Counted from the first letter of the stretch, positions 19,434 through 29,378 are shown. The stretch is 64,000 nucleotides of DNA from Sphingobacteriales bacterium (GCA_016711295.1 JADJTE010000002.1:693782-757781); one strand, 5' to 3'. Notes: generated from the letters alone by a model not told the origin. Made by a program: numbers and translations.

Positions 19434-20507
19434 ATGATTTCCTACTATCCTCACCGTTTTTGGGTGTGTTGTACTCTTTATTGTCTTACTTTGAACAATT
19501 TGTGGGCACAAATTGGCATATTGCCCCATATTTCCTTGTCGTCGCCTGCCGAGGAGCAACAACTCCGCGCGGGTGATTATGTCGAAATACATGCCGAGAC
19601 CGCCACCTACGACCCCGCTTATTTGTTGATAAGCAACCAACAAAAAGGTTGGGTTAAGTTTAAATGGGGTTACGATTCTCGCAACCTTTGGGCATCGCCG
19701 CAAGATGTCGTGGCGGGCGGCAACCATACCTTAGAAATTGTACTGAAAGACATAGGAGGCAATGCGGATTGGTCAAAAATAAGACTGCACCCACAGGGCA
19801 ACGCCAATCAGCCTCTGCCGCTTGCACCTTATATAGCAGGGGCGCAAGATATGGGCAATGGTTGGCGGAAAATAAGCCTACCACTCGCCGACTTTTATGC
19901 GGGTATTAATTTTGGTGCCTTATCGTATTTTGAGTTTCCGTATAGTGCTGATGCGGGCACATTCCAAATTGCAGTGCGCGACATCGCATTTACAGGGGGC
20001 AAGCAGCCTTTTGTTTGGTGGAACGAGCAAAAATGCGATAATCTATACGATGGCGGCACAGCGATGAGTGCCCAGCGCATAGCCCGCAAAACGTACCCCA
20101 AAGGAATAGCAAAGGTTGCTTTTCGTGCCAATGGGCAGTATTTAGGCATTGATTATACTTTTCCGTTTGGGTTGTTGTGGCTCAATCCCGCAGCAGGCAC
20201 GCACCAAATCCAGGCTACTGCCTACCATACCAACGGCACACAGGTAGCGAGCAACGATTTATCCTTTCAAAAAGATACTCCAATTACTGCCAATAACGAG
20301 CATTTGCCTTTTCCGTTCCAATTATCTTCCTTGGTGCTGTATCGTTACTATGGCATCTTTGACGCTTTGCAACGCGCTACTTTTGCCTACTTGCCTTATC
20401 ACGACAAGCAAAGCCGGTGGGAGCTACGCCCATCCAAGTGTTTGCCGCGCCTCCACCAACCCAATAATGATATGACCAGCCAAGAAACCCGCGAAACAGC
20501 GCGTTAG
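19434..20507 (+). CDS. Secreted protein with a carbohydrate-binding-like beta-sandwich, function unknown
   Basis: The ATG at 19434 gives a hydrophobic leader (ISYYPHRFWVCCTLYCLTL) ending near a possible AQ cleavage site. The mature part has a jelly-roll-like region (HTLEIVLKDIGGNADWSKI, WRKISLPLADFYAGINF, FPYSADAGTFQIAVRDIAF) resembling carbohydrate-binding or discoidin-like modules of exported enzymes, then an Ig-like segment (GTHQIQATAYHTNG). No catalytic motif is recognised. The last 40 residues (from IFDALQR) look out of frame, so the true end may differ. It stops 13 bases before an IS630 element, and an exported C-terminal domain could have been lost. Confidence 0.6.
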   Translation: MISYYPHRFWVCCTLYCLTLNNLWAQIGILPHISLSSPAEEQQLRAGDYVEIHAETATYDPAYLLISNQQKGWVKFKWGYDSRNLWASPQDVVAGGNHTLEIVLKDIGGNADWSKIRLHPQGNANQPLPLAPYIAGAQDMGNGWRKISLPLADFYAGINFGALSYFEFPYSADAGTFQIAVRDIAFTGGKQPFVWWNEQKCDNLYDGGTAMSAQRIARKTYPKGIAKVAFRANGQYLGIDYTFPFGLLWLNPAAGTHQIQATAYHTNGTQVASNDLSFQKDTPITANNEHLPFPFQLSSLVLYRYYGIFDALQRATFAYLPYHDKQSRWELRPSKCLPRLHQPNNDMTSQETRETAR

Positions 20508-20520
20508 GCGATTCAATATA

Positions 20521-21776
20521 GTGTTCTAACAGAAAAGTTAATACAATTAATTAATTATTAATTTGATTTAATTACGCATCTGTTTTTGTTTTATTTTTGC
20601 TACCAACTTCATTATATCTATTTTCTAATTTTTCTCTTGCTTTATCTGTGGTAAAAGACCAATGTACTTTTTATAGCTTTTTTGTTTCGCTCATCTTGCC
20701 AAATTAAGGCTTCTTGCCGCAGCTTATATCTATGTTGGGTATTCGTCGGTCTAAGCATTGCCTTGAAAGTGCCGAGAACTCTATCTCTGCCATGTTTAGC
20801 CACGAAGCATGCTTAGGCGTATAATGAAATTCAAGGATGTTTTTTATTTTTCGGGCTTCATCAAAGGGCAGATTTTCATAAAAGCTCCGTAAGAATGGGT
20901 GCTAAAATTATCTTGAACGAGTTGTATTTTACTTGCATTCGGATAATGGGTATCTAAAAGCCACTTCATAAATTGGGCATAATCCGCTTTGGTTTTGCTT
21001 TCCGTTACCATCAAATAGCGTTGCCCTGTATCTATGTCATAGGCTAACAAGACATTACAAACGCCGTTTCTTATATACTCCTGATGTTCTTTTTTTTAGT
21101 GCTATTGGGTTTGGCAGGTATCGAGCAAGTACGTTACCTATCAGTTGGCAAGGTCGCTCGTCAAAGCAAATTCTAGGGATGCCACTGAATGGAGCAGCGT
21201 AAATGTCCAAAATATCTTCCATATTGGCTAAATATTCGCCATTATCATACCAATACACCATTGTCGTTTCTGCCCAAGGTTTGAGTTTACTTTTTTAAAA
21301 CTAAACGAATAGATTCATCTGATAAACTATGCTCACAACCTAATTCAACTAATTTATCGTTAATAAGCGATAAAGTCCATTTGGACGAACCCGCAGGAGC
21401 ATCACTACAAGCAATGCTCGTAATTTTGGCTTCTATGTGTTCGGTTATCTTGGGTGGTCGTCCGCTACGTGGGAGATCATCTAAGGCAGCAGAAAGTCCT
21501 TCTGAAAGATAACGACGTTTCAACGTGTAATAAGCATTTCGATTAAGACCAAACTTTGTTCCAATACAAGCGGATAAATTTCCGTCTGCCATTGATAGCA
21601 AAGCAAGGGCACGGGTAACTTTGCGACTTTTATGAGTGCCGCTTTTAGTAATACGAAGTAACTCTAACCTGTCAGATTCACTTAAATTAATAACCTTAGA
21701 AATACGTGCCATTATAGTAATTGATTTTTATTAAATAAATGCAAAATTAGTGATAAATTTTTTTTTGACAGAACAT
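20521..21776 (-). mobile_element. IS630-family insertion sequence, copy 1
   Basis: 1256 bases flanked by TA on both sides (20519-20520 and 21777-21778), the target duplication of IS630/Tc1-type elements. Ends are imperfect inverted repeats beginning TGTTCTAACAGAAAAGTT on the left and TGTTCTGTCAAAAAAAAA on the right (read inward). A near-identical copy is at 55734-56983 and the outer end is shared by two 103-bp MITEs. Confidence 0.9.
20568..21712 (-). pseudogene. IS630-family transposase (frameshifted)
   Basis: The N-terminal part (21287-21712) is intact and contains helix-turn-helix regions (KSRKVTRALALLSMADG, GLSAALDDLPRSGRPPKI). Downstream pieces lie in other frames: a segment with ICFDERPCQLIGN (first catalytic Asp), KIQLVQDNFSTHS (second Asp), FHYTPKHASWLNMAEIEF (catalytic Glu) and a basic end KIKQKQMRN. 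Several single-base indels separate them. The second copy has different indels, and combining both gives a complete DDE transposase, so the element may be intact in the living genome. Confidence 0.85.
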
Positions 21777-21940
21777 TAGCTATGATATAGTGTAAATGAT
21801 GTAACTTTGTGGCTTGAAAATAAACCTATGGCGAGTGTGTTTTGTTAGATATTGGGTATTGCCTCGTATAGTTATAAAATATAACTGCTGTGTATAGCGT
21901 CTTATCGTGGACTAAAAGCTACGAGACTAATTGAGGTTGA

Positions 21941-22603
21941 ATGCTCATCACATTATCTATAGTCATCTACATTTATCCAATCATTAGTTATGTCTATCCA
22001 AAAATCTCTACTACCGATGAATCGGTGCGTATGTTTGACAATCCGATATTAGATTTTATCTCGCGCGTACATTGGACAACCCCATTAATCTTGTTTTTGC
22101 CCGTTATTGCTTGGCTGTTATACCGTGCTTATTGGGTTGAGCAATGGGCTATATTACCTATTATCGGTCTGATGCTATGTGGTTTGGCGACGTGGTCATT
22201 TGCCGAGTATGTCATGCACCGCTTTGTTTTTCATTGGCAGCCGCCGGGCAAATGGGGCGAAAAAATCCATTTTGTTACTCACGGCGTACACCACCAATAC
22301 CCCAACGACTCGAAACGCTTGGTATTGCCGCCCGCGCTTAGTATCCCGCTTTCTACGGGCTTCTACTATTTATTCCTATTTATATTGGGCAAACATTTGC
22401 TGCCACCTTTTTTTGCGGGTTTTTTAATCGGTTACTTGTGTTACGATATGTTGCATTATGCCGTACACCATGCCAAAATTAAACATCCTTGGTTCCAAGA
22501 ATTGAAACGCCACCACATGCTACACCATTTCAAAGACCCCGACAATGGTTACGGCGTGAGCAGCAAACTATGGGACATCATTTTTCGCACTACTATCAAA
22601 TAA
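21941..22603 (+). CDS. Fatty acid hydroxylase superfamily (FA2H-like) membrane protein
   Basis: 220 residues with four hydrophobic segments and the di-iron histidine boxes HRFVFH (93-98), HGVHH (114-118), HYAVHH (172-177) and HHMLHH (191-196). This set is that of 2-hydroxylases for sphingolipid or free fatty acyl chains. Bacteroidota make sphingolipids, so a role in 2-hydroxylating ceramide acyl chains is plausible but inferred. The start could also be the ATG at 22031 (MFDNPILDF), which would remove a 30-residue hydrophobic leader. The gene precedes aroK by 60 bases. Confidence 0.87.
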   Translation: MLITLSIVIYIYPIISYVYPKISTTDESVRMFDNPILDFISRVHWTTPLILFLPVIAWLLYRAYWVEQWAILPIIGLMLCGLATWSFAEYVMHRFVFHWQPPGKWGEKIHFVTHGVHHQYPNDSKRLVLPPALSIPLSTGFYYLFLFILGKHLLPPFFAGFLIGYLCYDMLHYAVHHAKIKHPWFQELKRHHMLHHFKDPDNGYGVSSKLWDIIFRTTIK

Positions 22604-22663
22604 TCGGTATGCCTTAACCGACGTACTGCCATTGAGTAGCGCAAGCAATTTTGCATAGACACC

Positions 22664-23205
22664 ATGACTCTGCACACTGCCCGACATATTTTTTTGCTCG
22701 GTATGATGGGTTGCGGCAAAACAGCAACGGGCAAAGCCCTGTCAGACCTATTAGGCTATGCGTTGGCAGATACCGATGCGTTGATTGAGCAATATACGCA
22801 CCAAACTATTACCGAATTATTTGCGCAAGGCGGCGAGGGGTATTTTAGGCATATCGAGGCTGCCTGCTTGCGGTGTTTGCAAAGTCTGTCCTCCCCGATG
22901 GTAGTGGCTACAGGCGGCGGTACGCCTTGTTTTTCGACAATATCGCCCAAATCAACCGCCCTGCCGATAGCCGTAGTATCTATTTGGCTGTGTCTCCTGC
23001 TCGCCTTTCCCAACGCCTCTGGTCCGAGCGACAACACCGCCCTTTGCTGCAAGACCTACACACGCCCGCCGCATTAGAGGCTTGGATAGCCAACAAAATA
23101 GCCGAGCGCGAACCCTATTATTGCCAAGCGACACATATCATATACCCGCTCCCGCACCACAGCCCCACCGATATAGCCCGCTATATAGCTGACAAACTGC
23201 TTTAA
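22664..23205 (+). CDS. aroK: Shikimate kinase (one frameshift)
   Basis: Phosphorylates shikimate at O3 in the chorismate pathway. Walker A GMMGCGKT at residues 13-20, the DTDALIE substrate Asp motif, FRHIEA (Arg for shikimate) and VVATGGGTPC are visible. After TPCF the frame must shift: one T added to the T5 run at 22930-22934 gives TPCFFDNIAQIN and continues with the lid-side RPLLQD motif and the C-terminal helix to 23205. About 180 residues after repair, normal for AroK. The shift is in a homopolymer, suggesting an error. Confidence 0.88.
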
Positions 23206-23292
23206 AAACCAATAACAAGGCGAAAAATAAGGAAATGAGCAAAAAATCGACATTTTTTGGGCTAATGTTAGGAAAAACCAAAGCAAAAGCCG

Positions 23293-23300
23293 TACCTTTG
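23293..23300 (+). promoter_or_regulatory. Candidate -7 box TACCTTTG before rpmI
   Basis: TAnnTTTG match 24 bases upstream of the rpmI start; the -33 element is weak. Confidence 0.5.
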
Positions 23301-23324
23301 CCGACCGTTAAAAAAGGATAGATT

Positions 23325-23519
23325 ATGCCTAAAATGAAAACACATTCGAGTGCCAAAAAACGCCTCCGCGTCACAGGCACTGGAAAGGTCAAGTTCTCCA
23401 AAGCTTGGAAACGCCACCTTTTGACAGGCAGAAGCAAAACGCGCAAACGCCGCCTCAGTCGCCCTGAAGTGATTAAACCCTGCGATATGGCACGGGTACG
23501 TTTGTTGCTTTGCCTCTAA
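23325..23519 (+). CDS. rpmI: 50S ribosomal protein L35
   Basis: 64 residues starting MPKMKTHSSAKKRLRVTGTG, with the highly basic body and LTGRSKTRKRRL of L35. It belongs to the large subunit. The classical infC-rpmI-rplT order is only partly kept: rplT follows, but aroK rather than infC lies upstream. Confidence 0.95.
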   Translation: MPKMKTHSSAKKRLRVTGTGKVKFSKAWKRHLLTGRSKTRKRRLSRPEVIKPCDMARVRLLLCL

Positions 23520-23676
23520 CATGAGACAACTACCGCTTCGTGGCATATCCTGCTGCGCGGTACATTGTCTCGACAAGTCATTTTTATTTTCCGACAAACG
23601 TTGCTTTTATGCCTGCAAGCAACTACCTGCATGGGTTCACTATGTCGGGTTCACCCTTTAATTTTTTTACACAGAC

Positions 23677-24405
23677 ATGCCCAGGTCAGTCAATTCAGTA
23701 GCATCACGTGCGAGGCGCAAAAAAATCCTCGATATGGCGAAAGGCTACTTTGGTCGCCGCAAAAGCGAATGGACGGTAGCCAAGAATGCGGTCGAAAAAG
23801 GCTTACAATATGCCTATGCGCACCGCAAAAACAAAAAACGCGATTTTCGCGCCCTTTGGATAGCGCGTATCAACGCCGCAGTCCGTGCCGAAGGTTTGAG
23901 CTACTCCAAATTTATGGGAGCTATCCACGCCGAAGGTATCGAAATGAGCCGCAAAACAATGGCGGATTTAGCCCTACATCATCCCGCCGCATTTACGGCT
24001 TTGGTCGATAAGGTGCGTGCTTCGGTCAAAGGCGGTAGTGCCAAAGGTACGGGACCCAAATTTACGGTTGCCACGCCTCCTGCTCCTAAACCCAAACCGA
24101 AAAAGTCGGAAGACCTAATGAGTATTTCGCCTATTCTTGAGCCAATTGCCGACGGCGATAATTTGCGCAAGATAGAAGGTATCGGTCCTGCCATCGAGCG
24201 TTTGCTCAACGACAATGGTATCAATACTTTTGCCCAACTTGCTGCTACCGAAGTAAGTGCCCTCGAAGCCATATTGAGCGAAGCGGGTTCGCGTTTTTCT
24301 GTTCACCAGCCCGATACATGGCCCCGACAAGCTGCCTTAGCCGCCGCAGGTCAGTGGGACGAGTTGAAAGCTTGGCAAGACGAATTAGACGGAGGTAAGG
24401 AATAA
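23677..24405 (+). CDS. rplT: 50S ribosomal protein L20 with C-terminal helix-hairpin-helix extension
   Basis: Residues 1 to about 115 are a normal L20 (MPRSVNSVASRARRKKILD, GYFGRRKSEWTVAKNAVEK, RDFRALWIARINAAVR), which binds 23S rRNA in early assembly and represses its own operon in other bacteria. The protein then runs on to 242 residues: a Lys/Pro/Ala linker (about 116-147), and a domain with LRKIEGIGPAIERLLNDNGI (about 161-180) that is a helix-hairpin-helix, ending FDELKAWQDELDGGKE-like (here WDELKAWQDELDGGKE). I know this tail from the C-terminus of some Bacteroidota L21 proteins; on L20 it is unexpected. Single uninterrupted frame, so the fusion is not due to a frameshift. Confidence 0.93.
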   Translation: MPRSVNSVASRARRKKILDMAKGYFGRRKSEWTVAKNAVEKGLQYAYAHRKNKKRDFRALWIARINAAVRAEGLSYSKFMGAIHAEGIEMSRKTMADLALHHPAAFTALVDKVRASVKGGSAKGTGPKFTVATPPAPKPKPKKSEDLMSISPILEPIADGDNLRKIEGIGPAIERLLNDNGINTFAQLAATEVSALEAILSEAGSRFSVHQPDTWPRQAALAAAGQWDELKAWQDELDGGKE

Positions 24406-24427
24406 TACCTACTAACCATAAAAACGC

Positions 24428-24461
24428 AATGCGCCGATAGTTGTTCAGCTATCGGCGCATT
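24428..24461. terminator. 13-bp stem terminator between rplT and lolC/E-like gene
   Basis: AATGCGCCGATAG and CTATCGGCGCATT around an 8-base loop, in the gap between two convergent genes; serves both. Confidence 0.85.
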
Positions 24462-24477
24462 TACATTTTTGGCGGCT

Positions 24478-25797
24478 CTATTCTTGTAATAATAATTGGC
24501 TCTGCTCGGCGGCGCGTTTGGCGGGCAAGTAAGCAGCTATAAATGCAATGACGAATACCGCCAACCCAACCCATACAAAATCAAGCCATTGCATTTGTAC
24601 GGGATAGGCATCTACCAAGAACGAATTGCCCTGTAGTTTGATGATTTTAAATTGCTGCTGTGCCCAGCAGAGTGCTACCGCCAATAGCGCACCCGACGCT
24701 GCTCCGATAAAAGCCAACAGCATACTTTCAAATAAAAATACCCGTTCGATAAACTGCCGTGTTGCGCCCATTGCTTTTAGAATCCCAATATCGCGCTTTT
24801 TTTCGATAACCAAGATGGATAGCGACCCCACCATGTTAAATGCCACCAATATAAGCATAAATATCAAGATGATATAAACTGCCAATTTTTCGGTACGCAT
24901 TACCTTATATAGCGTTTCATCTTGTTGATAGCGGTTGCGCACCTTAAATCCGTCTCCCCATACGCGCTGCAATTCGTGTTGTACGGTTGCAATATCGGCA
25001 TCATTTGGCACATCAATTTCTATCGCGCTCACTTCGCCTTGTGTATAGTCGAGCAGTTGGCGCACAAAGTTGATGGGTACAATGACATATTTGCTGTCTA
25101 AGTCTTGTTGGATAGAAAATATGCCTGCTGCATACACTGTTTCTTGTTTGTAGGCATTTTCTAAGGCAGTACTCGATGCGTCGCCTATGCGCAGGGGCAT
25201 AAATACGCGCAGAGCCGAAAAATTGTCGGTCAGGCTGATACCCAATTTGGCTTGCAATACATATCCCATAACGGCATAGTTCAATAGGCGGTCGGGTTGG
25301 GCTTCGTCGGGCGACAAGGCTGCCGTGTCGCCGTAAGCAGCGCGGTGGTCTGCTTGGCTATATTCGCTCAAATAGCCGTTCAATCGATATTCGCCTTCGA
25401 TAATAGCAGTATCTACGTTAGATACTTGTGTAAAAGCACTATCTACGCCTTTGAGCCGCCCGAAGTCGCCATTTTCGTAGTATTTAAAAAAGGCATTTTC
25501 TTCCAATACCTTTGCCGTTGCACCGATGCCGCGTATTTGCCGCATGGCAGCCCATTGAGATTCGGTAGGCACAAATACCTTGCCTTCGCGAGGGCTTATT
25601 TTCAGGTCGGGGTTAAACGTATTGTAGAGCGATGTAACCAAGGACTCGAATCCATTGAATACCGACAGCACGACAATCAATGCCATAGTACCGCCAAACA
25701 TACCAAACATCGAAATACCCGAAAGGACATTGATAGCATTGGTCGTTTTTTTCGATATCAAATATCGGCGGGCAATGAGCAAGGCAAGACGCGACAT
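24478..25797 (-). CDS. FtsX/LolC-LolE-type ABC transporter permease
   Basis: 439 residues: TM1 near residues 22-48, a large periplasmic domain (about 50-310), and three C-terminal TM helices (about 315-335, 360-385, 405-425). The motif SILVIEKKRDIGILKAMGAT on the cytoplasmic loop is characteristic of LolC/E lipoprotein-releasing permeases. The partner ATPase LolD is not adjacent. It probably extracts outer-membrane lipoproteins from the inner membrane. The stop TAA is just after LLLQE. Confidence 0.88.
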   Translation of the reverse strand: MSRLALLIARRYLISKKTTNAINVLSGISMFGMFGGTMALIVVLSVFNGFESLVTSLYNTFNPDLKISPREGKVFVPTESQWAAMRQIRGIGATAKVLEENAFFKYYENGDFGRLKGVDSAFTQVSNVDTAIIEGEYRLNGYLSEYSQADHRAAYGDTAALSPDEAQPDRLLNYAVMGYVLQAKLGISLTDNFSALRVFMPLRIGDASSTALENAYKQETVYAAGIFSIQQDLDSKYVIVPINFVRQLLDYTQGEVSAIEIDVPNDADIATVQHELQRVWGDGFKVRNRYQQDETLYKVMRTEKLAVYIILIFMLILVAFNMVGSLSILVIEKKRDIGILKAMGATRQFIERVFLFESMLLAFIGAASGALLAVALCWAQQQFKIIKLQGNSFLVDAYPVQMQWLDFVWVGLAVFVIAFIAAYLPAKRAAEQSQLLLQE

Positions 25798-25885
25798 AGG
25801 CGAGAGAGATAATGAAGCGGATTAGCTGTCAGGTGATATTATAAGGTGTTGATTATCAGTCAATTATAATGTATTGATTGAGTTG

Positions 25886-27934
25886 TTATTCTGCTAATAA
25901 TTGAGCTATTTTATCGGCTACCTTATCGGCATTGGGCAACATGGTGGCTTCTAAGCCCATATTGAGCGGTATGGCGGGCAGATTGGCGGATCCCATGACG
26001 GCTACGGGAGCATCGAGGTAGCGGAAGCAATGTTGCCCAATACGTCCTGCTAAACTTTCGGCGAATGAATTGAGCGTGGGTTCTTCAGTCAATACCAATA
26101 CTTTGCCGTGCCGCCGCACTGCTGCATATACTGCCTCGTCGTCGGAGGGATAAAGCGTGCGTAGGTCGATTATTTCTACTTGTCCTTCGAAGCGTTTGGC
26201 AGCATTTTTTGCCCAATATACGCCCATGCCGTAGGTGATGATGCAGATACTGTTGCCTCCTTGCCAATGTTCGGGCGCGGCAGCAAGTATGGTAGCGGCT
26301 TTGCCCAAAGGCAGGATATAATCGGCATCGGGTTCGATGGTTTTGGCATCTTCTGTGCCCGCTACTTTGGACCAATATAAACCCTTGTGTTCAAATACCA
26401 CTACTGGATTAGGGTCTAAAAAGGCGGCTTTGAGCAGACCTTTCATGTCGGCGGCATTGCTTGGATATACTACTTTTATGCCGCGTACTGCCAAAATGCT
26501 CGATTCGATACAGCCCGAATGGTAAGGACCGCCGCCGCCATACGCGCCTATGGGTATGCGTATGAGTGCTTGTACGGGATATTTTCCCATCGACAAATAG
26601 CACGATTTGGACAATTCGACAACAAGCTGATTAATGCCCGTCCAGATATAATCGGCAAATTGTATTTCGACGATTGGTTTCAGTCCTACGGCACTCATGC
26701 CTGCGGTCGAGCCAACGAGGTAAGCCTCTTGGATAGCGGTATTAAATACGCGGGTATCGCCGTATTTTTCGGCAAGTGTAGCGGCTTCGCGAAACACACC
26801 GCCTAAGCGTCTGCCGATATCCTGTCCGTAGAAGACGGCTTCGGGATATTGACGCAAAATTTCATCTATTGCAAACAAGGCGGCATCTACCATCACTACT
26901 TTTTTGCCGTTTTGTGGGCTTCGATTGCCGCGTTCTTCGACCACGGGCGTAGGGGCAAACTCGTGTAGCAGCAGTGTTTCGGGTTCGGGTTCGGGGGCTG
27001 CTACGGCACGCGCGAAATGTTCGGCTACTAATTGTTGGGCTTCGCGGGCTAAGGCGTTCAATTGTTCGTTGCCGATGCCTTGTTGCCTCAAATAGGCTTC
27101 GAGCTGGGGCAGTGGGTCGCGTTGCTCGTGTTGGGCTAAATCGTCGTTGCTTCTATACCATTCTTTGCGCACGCCCGACGTGTGGTGTCCGAGCAAGGGC
27201 ACGCGGGCATGTAGCACCATTGGGGCGCGTTGTCGGCGCACGTAGGCGATGGCTTTTTCTACGGCGGTATAAGCAGTTACAAAATTACTGCCATCGATAC
27301 TTTGGCGTTTGATACCCTTAAAACCAGCGGCATACTCATAGGCATTCATGCTTCGCGCTTCATCGGCACTTACAGAAATACCCCATTCATTGTCTTGTAC
27401 CAAATATAAGATGGGCAATTGTTTGAGGGCAGCAAATTGCCAAGCCTCTGCTACCTCGCCCTCCGTCACCGAGCCGTCGCCCAGCGAACATAATACGATG
27501 GGGTCGGTGTGGTGCGCCAGCCCTTGTTGTGCCAAGTATGCCAATCCCTGCGCCATACCCGTAGCAGGGATAGCCTGCATACCCGTTGCGCTCGATTGGT
27601 GGGGCATGCGCGGCATATCGGTTCGGAGCGAGGAGGGGTGGGCATAGTAGGTGCGCCCGCCCGAAAAATAGTCGTCGCGCTTGGCTAATAGTTGTAACAT
27701 TAGTGCGTAGGGCGTAAAGCCCATGCCTAATAATATCGATTCGTCTCGGTAGTAGGGCGCAGCATAGTCGTGGGCTTGTAGCTGCAAGCCTACGGCTAAT
27801 TGTATGGCTTCGTGTCCGCGCGAGGTGCTGTGTACATACTTACAGATAGGGCGGTTTTGGTCGTAGGTTTCTGCCATAGCGCGGGCAGTATAGAGCAATT
27901 GCAATGCTTGCAGACAGCGGTCTATGGGCAACAT
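25886..27934 (-). CDS. 2-oxoacid (branched-chain type) dehydrogenase E1, fused alpha and beta subunits
   Basis: 682 residues. N-terminal half (about 1-320) is E1 alpha with the thiamine-diphosphate motif from GDGSVTEGE (152) to QDN (182). C-terminal half (from about 340, KKVVMVDAALFAIDEIL) is E1 beta with YGQDIGRRLGGVF, PIVEIQFADYIW, YPVQALIRIPIGAYGGGG and a transketolase C domain. Such one-chain E1s are common in Bacteroidota and oxidatively decarboxylate branched-chain 2-oxoacids (or acetoin/pyruvate) together with E2 and E3; those are not in this window. Chain order and length match the fused family, no frameshift. Confidence 0.9.
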   Translation of the reverse strand: MLPIDRCLQALQLLYTARAMAETYDQNRPICKYVHSTSRGHEAIQLAVGLQLQAHDYAAPYYRDESILLGMGFTPYALMLQLLAKRDDYFSGGRTYYAHPSSLRTDMPRMPHQSSATGMQAIPATGMAQGLAYLAQQGLAHHTDPIVLCSLGDGSVTEGEVAEAWQFAALKQLPILYLVQDNEWGISVSADEARSMNAYEYAAGFKGIKRQSIDGSNFVTAYTAVEKAIAYVRRQRAPMVLHARVPLLGHHTSGVRKEWYRSNDDLAQHEQRDPLPQLEAYLRQQGIGNEQLNALAREAQQLVAEHFARAVAAPEPEPETLLLHEFAPTPVVEERGNRSPQNGKKVVMVDAALFAIDEILRQYPEAVFYGQDIGRRLGGVFREAATLAEKYGDTRVFNTAIQEAYLVGSTAGMSAVGLKPIVEIQFADYIWTGINQLVVELSKSCYLSMGKYPVQALIRIPIGAYGGGGPYHSGCIESSILAVRGIKVVYPSNAADMKGLLKAAFLDPNPVVVFEHKGLYWSKVAGTEDAKTIEPDADYILPLGKAATILAAAPEHWQGGNSICIITYGMGVYWAKNAAKRFEGQVEIIDLRTLYPSDDEAVYAAVRRHGKVLVLTEEPTLNSFAESLAGRIGQHCFRYLDAPVAVMGSANLPAIPLNMGLEATMLPNADKVADKIAQLLAE

Positions 27935-27994
27935 TCGTGGCTATATGGTTTTTTTTAGGGCTTTTGCATTAGTGCTGCTTTTCTTTGGGTCTAT

Positions 27995-28490
27995 AATCAT
28001 GTTAGTGGTTTGATTTTCTAATTTTGGAAGTTTTTTTCTATTAGTGGTTTCTAATTTTGAATAAAAAATTAACGTGAGCATCTTGCTCGCGCCTCTGCTC
28101 CAAATCGGCATTTACCAAAATTTGTTCCTGAATTTGTTCCTGAAATTTAGAACACAAATCAGTAGCGGTCTGATTTTTAAGTTTTATACACTTATCTTAC
28201 ACGAGTTTCATGCTTACGGCATTCTCAGACTTGTGTCTGTTAGATGTTACCGATGTAATATGCCTACGGCATTTTAAAGATAATGTATATTAAATGTTTT
28301 TTTAAAATTTATCGTAAACTATTGATAATCAATAAATTATATCTTGTATAAATTGCCCTCTCTGAGGGGGTTAGGGGGAGTTCTTGAACTAATATCTCAA
28401 TTATCTAACGCTATTTCCTAAGTTTTAACGTTTGGAATTGGATACATGATAGGCAAAATTAATACTCAAAACTAAAAAATCGGACCAGCA
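27995..28490. repeat. Dispersed intergenic repeat, copy R2
   Basis: About 500 gene-free bases sharing blocks with 4216-4930: TTTCTAATTTTGAATAAAA, GAGCATCTTGCTCGCGCC, ACCAAAATTTGTTCC, and a long 3' block with TTGTATAAATTGCCCTCTC, GAACTAATATCTCAATTATC and GGATACATGATAGGCAAAA. The hairpin module CCCCTACGGGG is missing from this copy. Confidence 0.8.
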
Positions 28491-28514
28491 ACGCCGATTA
28501 ATCCGAGTATAGCT

Positions 28515-29296
28515 TTATTTGGGTTGTAGTGCTTCTTTAATTATTTGTTCGATGCGTTGGGCTTCGGCAGCTACTTGTTTGGGATAAACGCGAAATTCTT
28601 CTATTGGATATTTGTAGCGGATAGCAACCATATTGTCTTTGACGTAAAATGTAGGCAAGGGACCGCCGGTATTGACGACCAAGGGTCGCCCGCCATAATA
28701 TTCTTTGGCGAGCAAAAAATTGACTAAGCGGTCTTTTTCGTCTTTGCTAAAAGCGGCGTAGGTGTTGGCATCTTTGTCAAAGGCTATTTCTTTTATCCCA
28801 TACTTATTTTCTAAATCGGCAATCAATTCTTTACCTGCTAAGGTGCTTGGGCTAAGGCTGGTGGTAGTATTAGAAATGGGGGCTGTGACGGTGCTGTTGT
28901 TAGCACTTCTAAGTGCTTTATAAGCGTCGTAGGAATATGGTTCCGAATAATAGGTGTATTTCGTAGGGCAATTCGTTGCCATTTTTTTGCCCATGCGTCT
29001 TCTTGGGTGGGGTCGCCGCTATACGGTATTTCGTTGCGCACTAAGTAGGAGTTGCTGCGCGATATGGCGAAATACATTTGTCCGGGTTTATCCTCGCGTT
29101 GAGCAATGAGCCAAGTAGCGGGTAGTTTGCGCTGTATTATTTTGAACAAATCGTATTTGTCAATAACATCGCCATTGCTTGATGAGGTGCTTGTATTGGC
29201 AGTGGGCGTAGTTGCATTGGCAGTATTTTGGGCAAGTGCTGTGTTTATATTGCCCAAGAAACAGGCAATTGTTAGCAAAAGCAAGTAGCGCATATC
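28515..29296 (-). CDS. Secreted protein of unknown function (one frameshift)
   Basis: Start at 29296 gives a signal peptide (MRYLLLLTIACFLGNINTALA) followed by a Thr/Ser/Asn-rich linker. The first part runs to about residue 105 (DKYDLFKIIQRKLPATWLIA, YSGDPTQEDAWAKK); the rest is in another frame (MATNCPTKYTYYSEPYS to KEALQPK). One extra A in the A7 run near 28982-28988 joins them. I do not recognise the family. It contains no membrane segment or T9SS tail. A TATCTTTG box lies 45 bases upstream of the start. It is sandwiched between dispersed repeats together with the next gene. Confidence 0.55.
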
Positions 29297-29340
29297 GAAA
29301 AATAAATAATGGTTGAGATTATGCAAGTGCAATATAGCCA

Positions 29341-29348
29341 CAAAGATA
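29341..29348 (-). promoter_or_regulatory. Candidate -7 box TATCTTTG
   Basis: Exact TAnnTTTG element on the minus strand, 45 bases before the ATG at 29296. Confidence 0.5.
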
Positions 29349-29378
29349 AGGTATTCAGCCTAATAAACAGCGAGTTGG

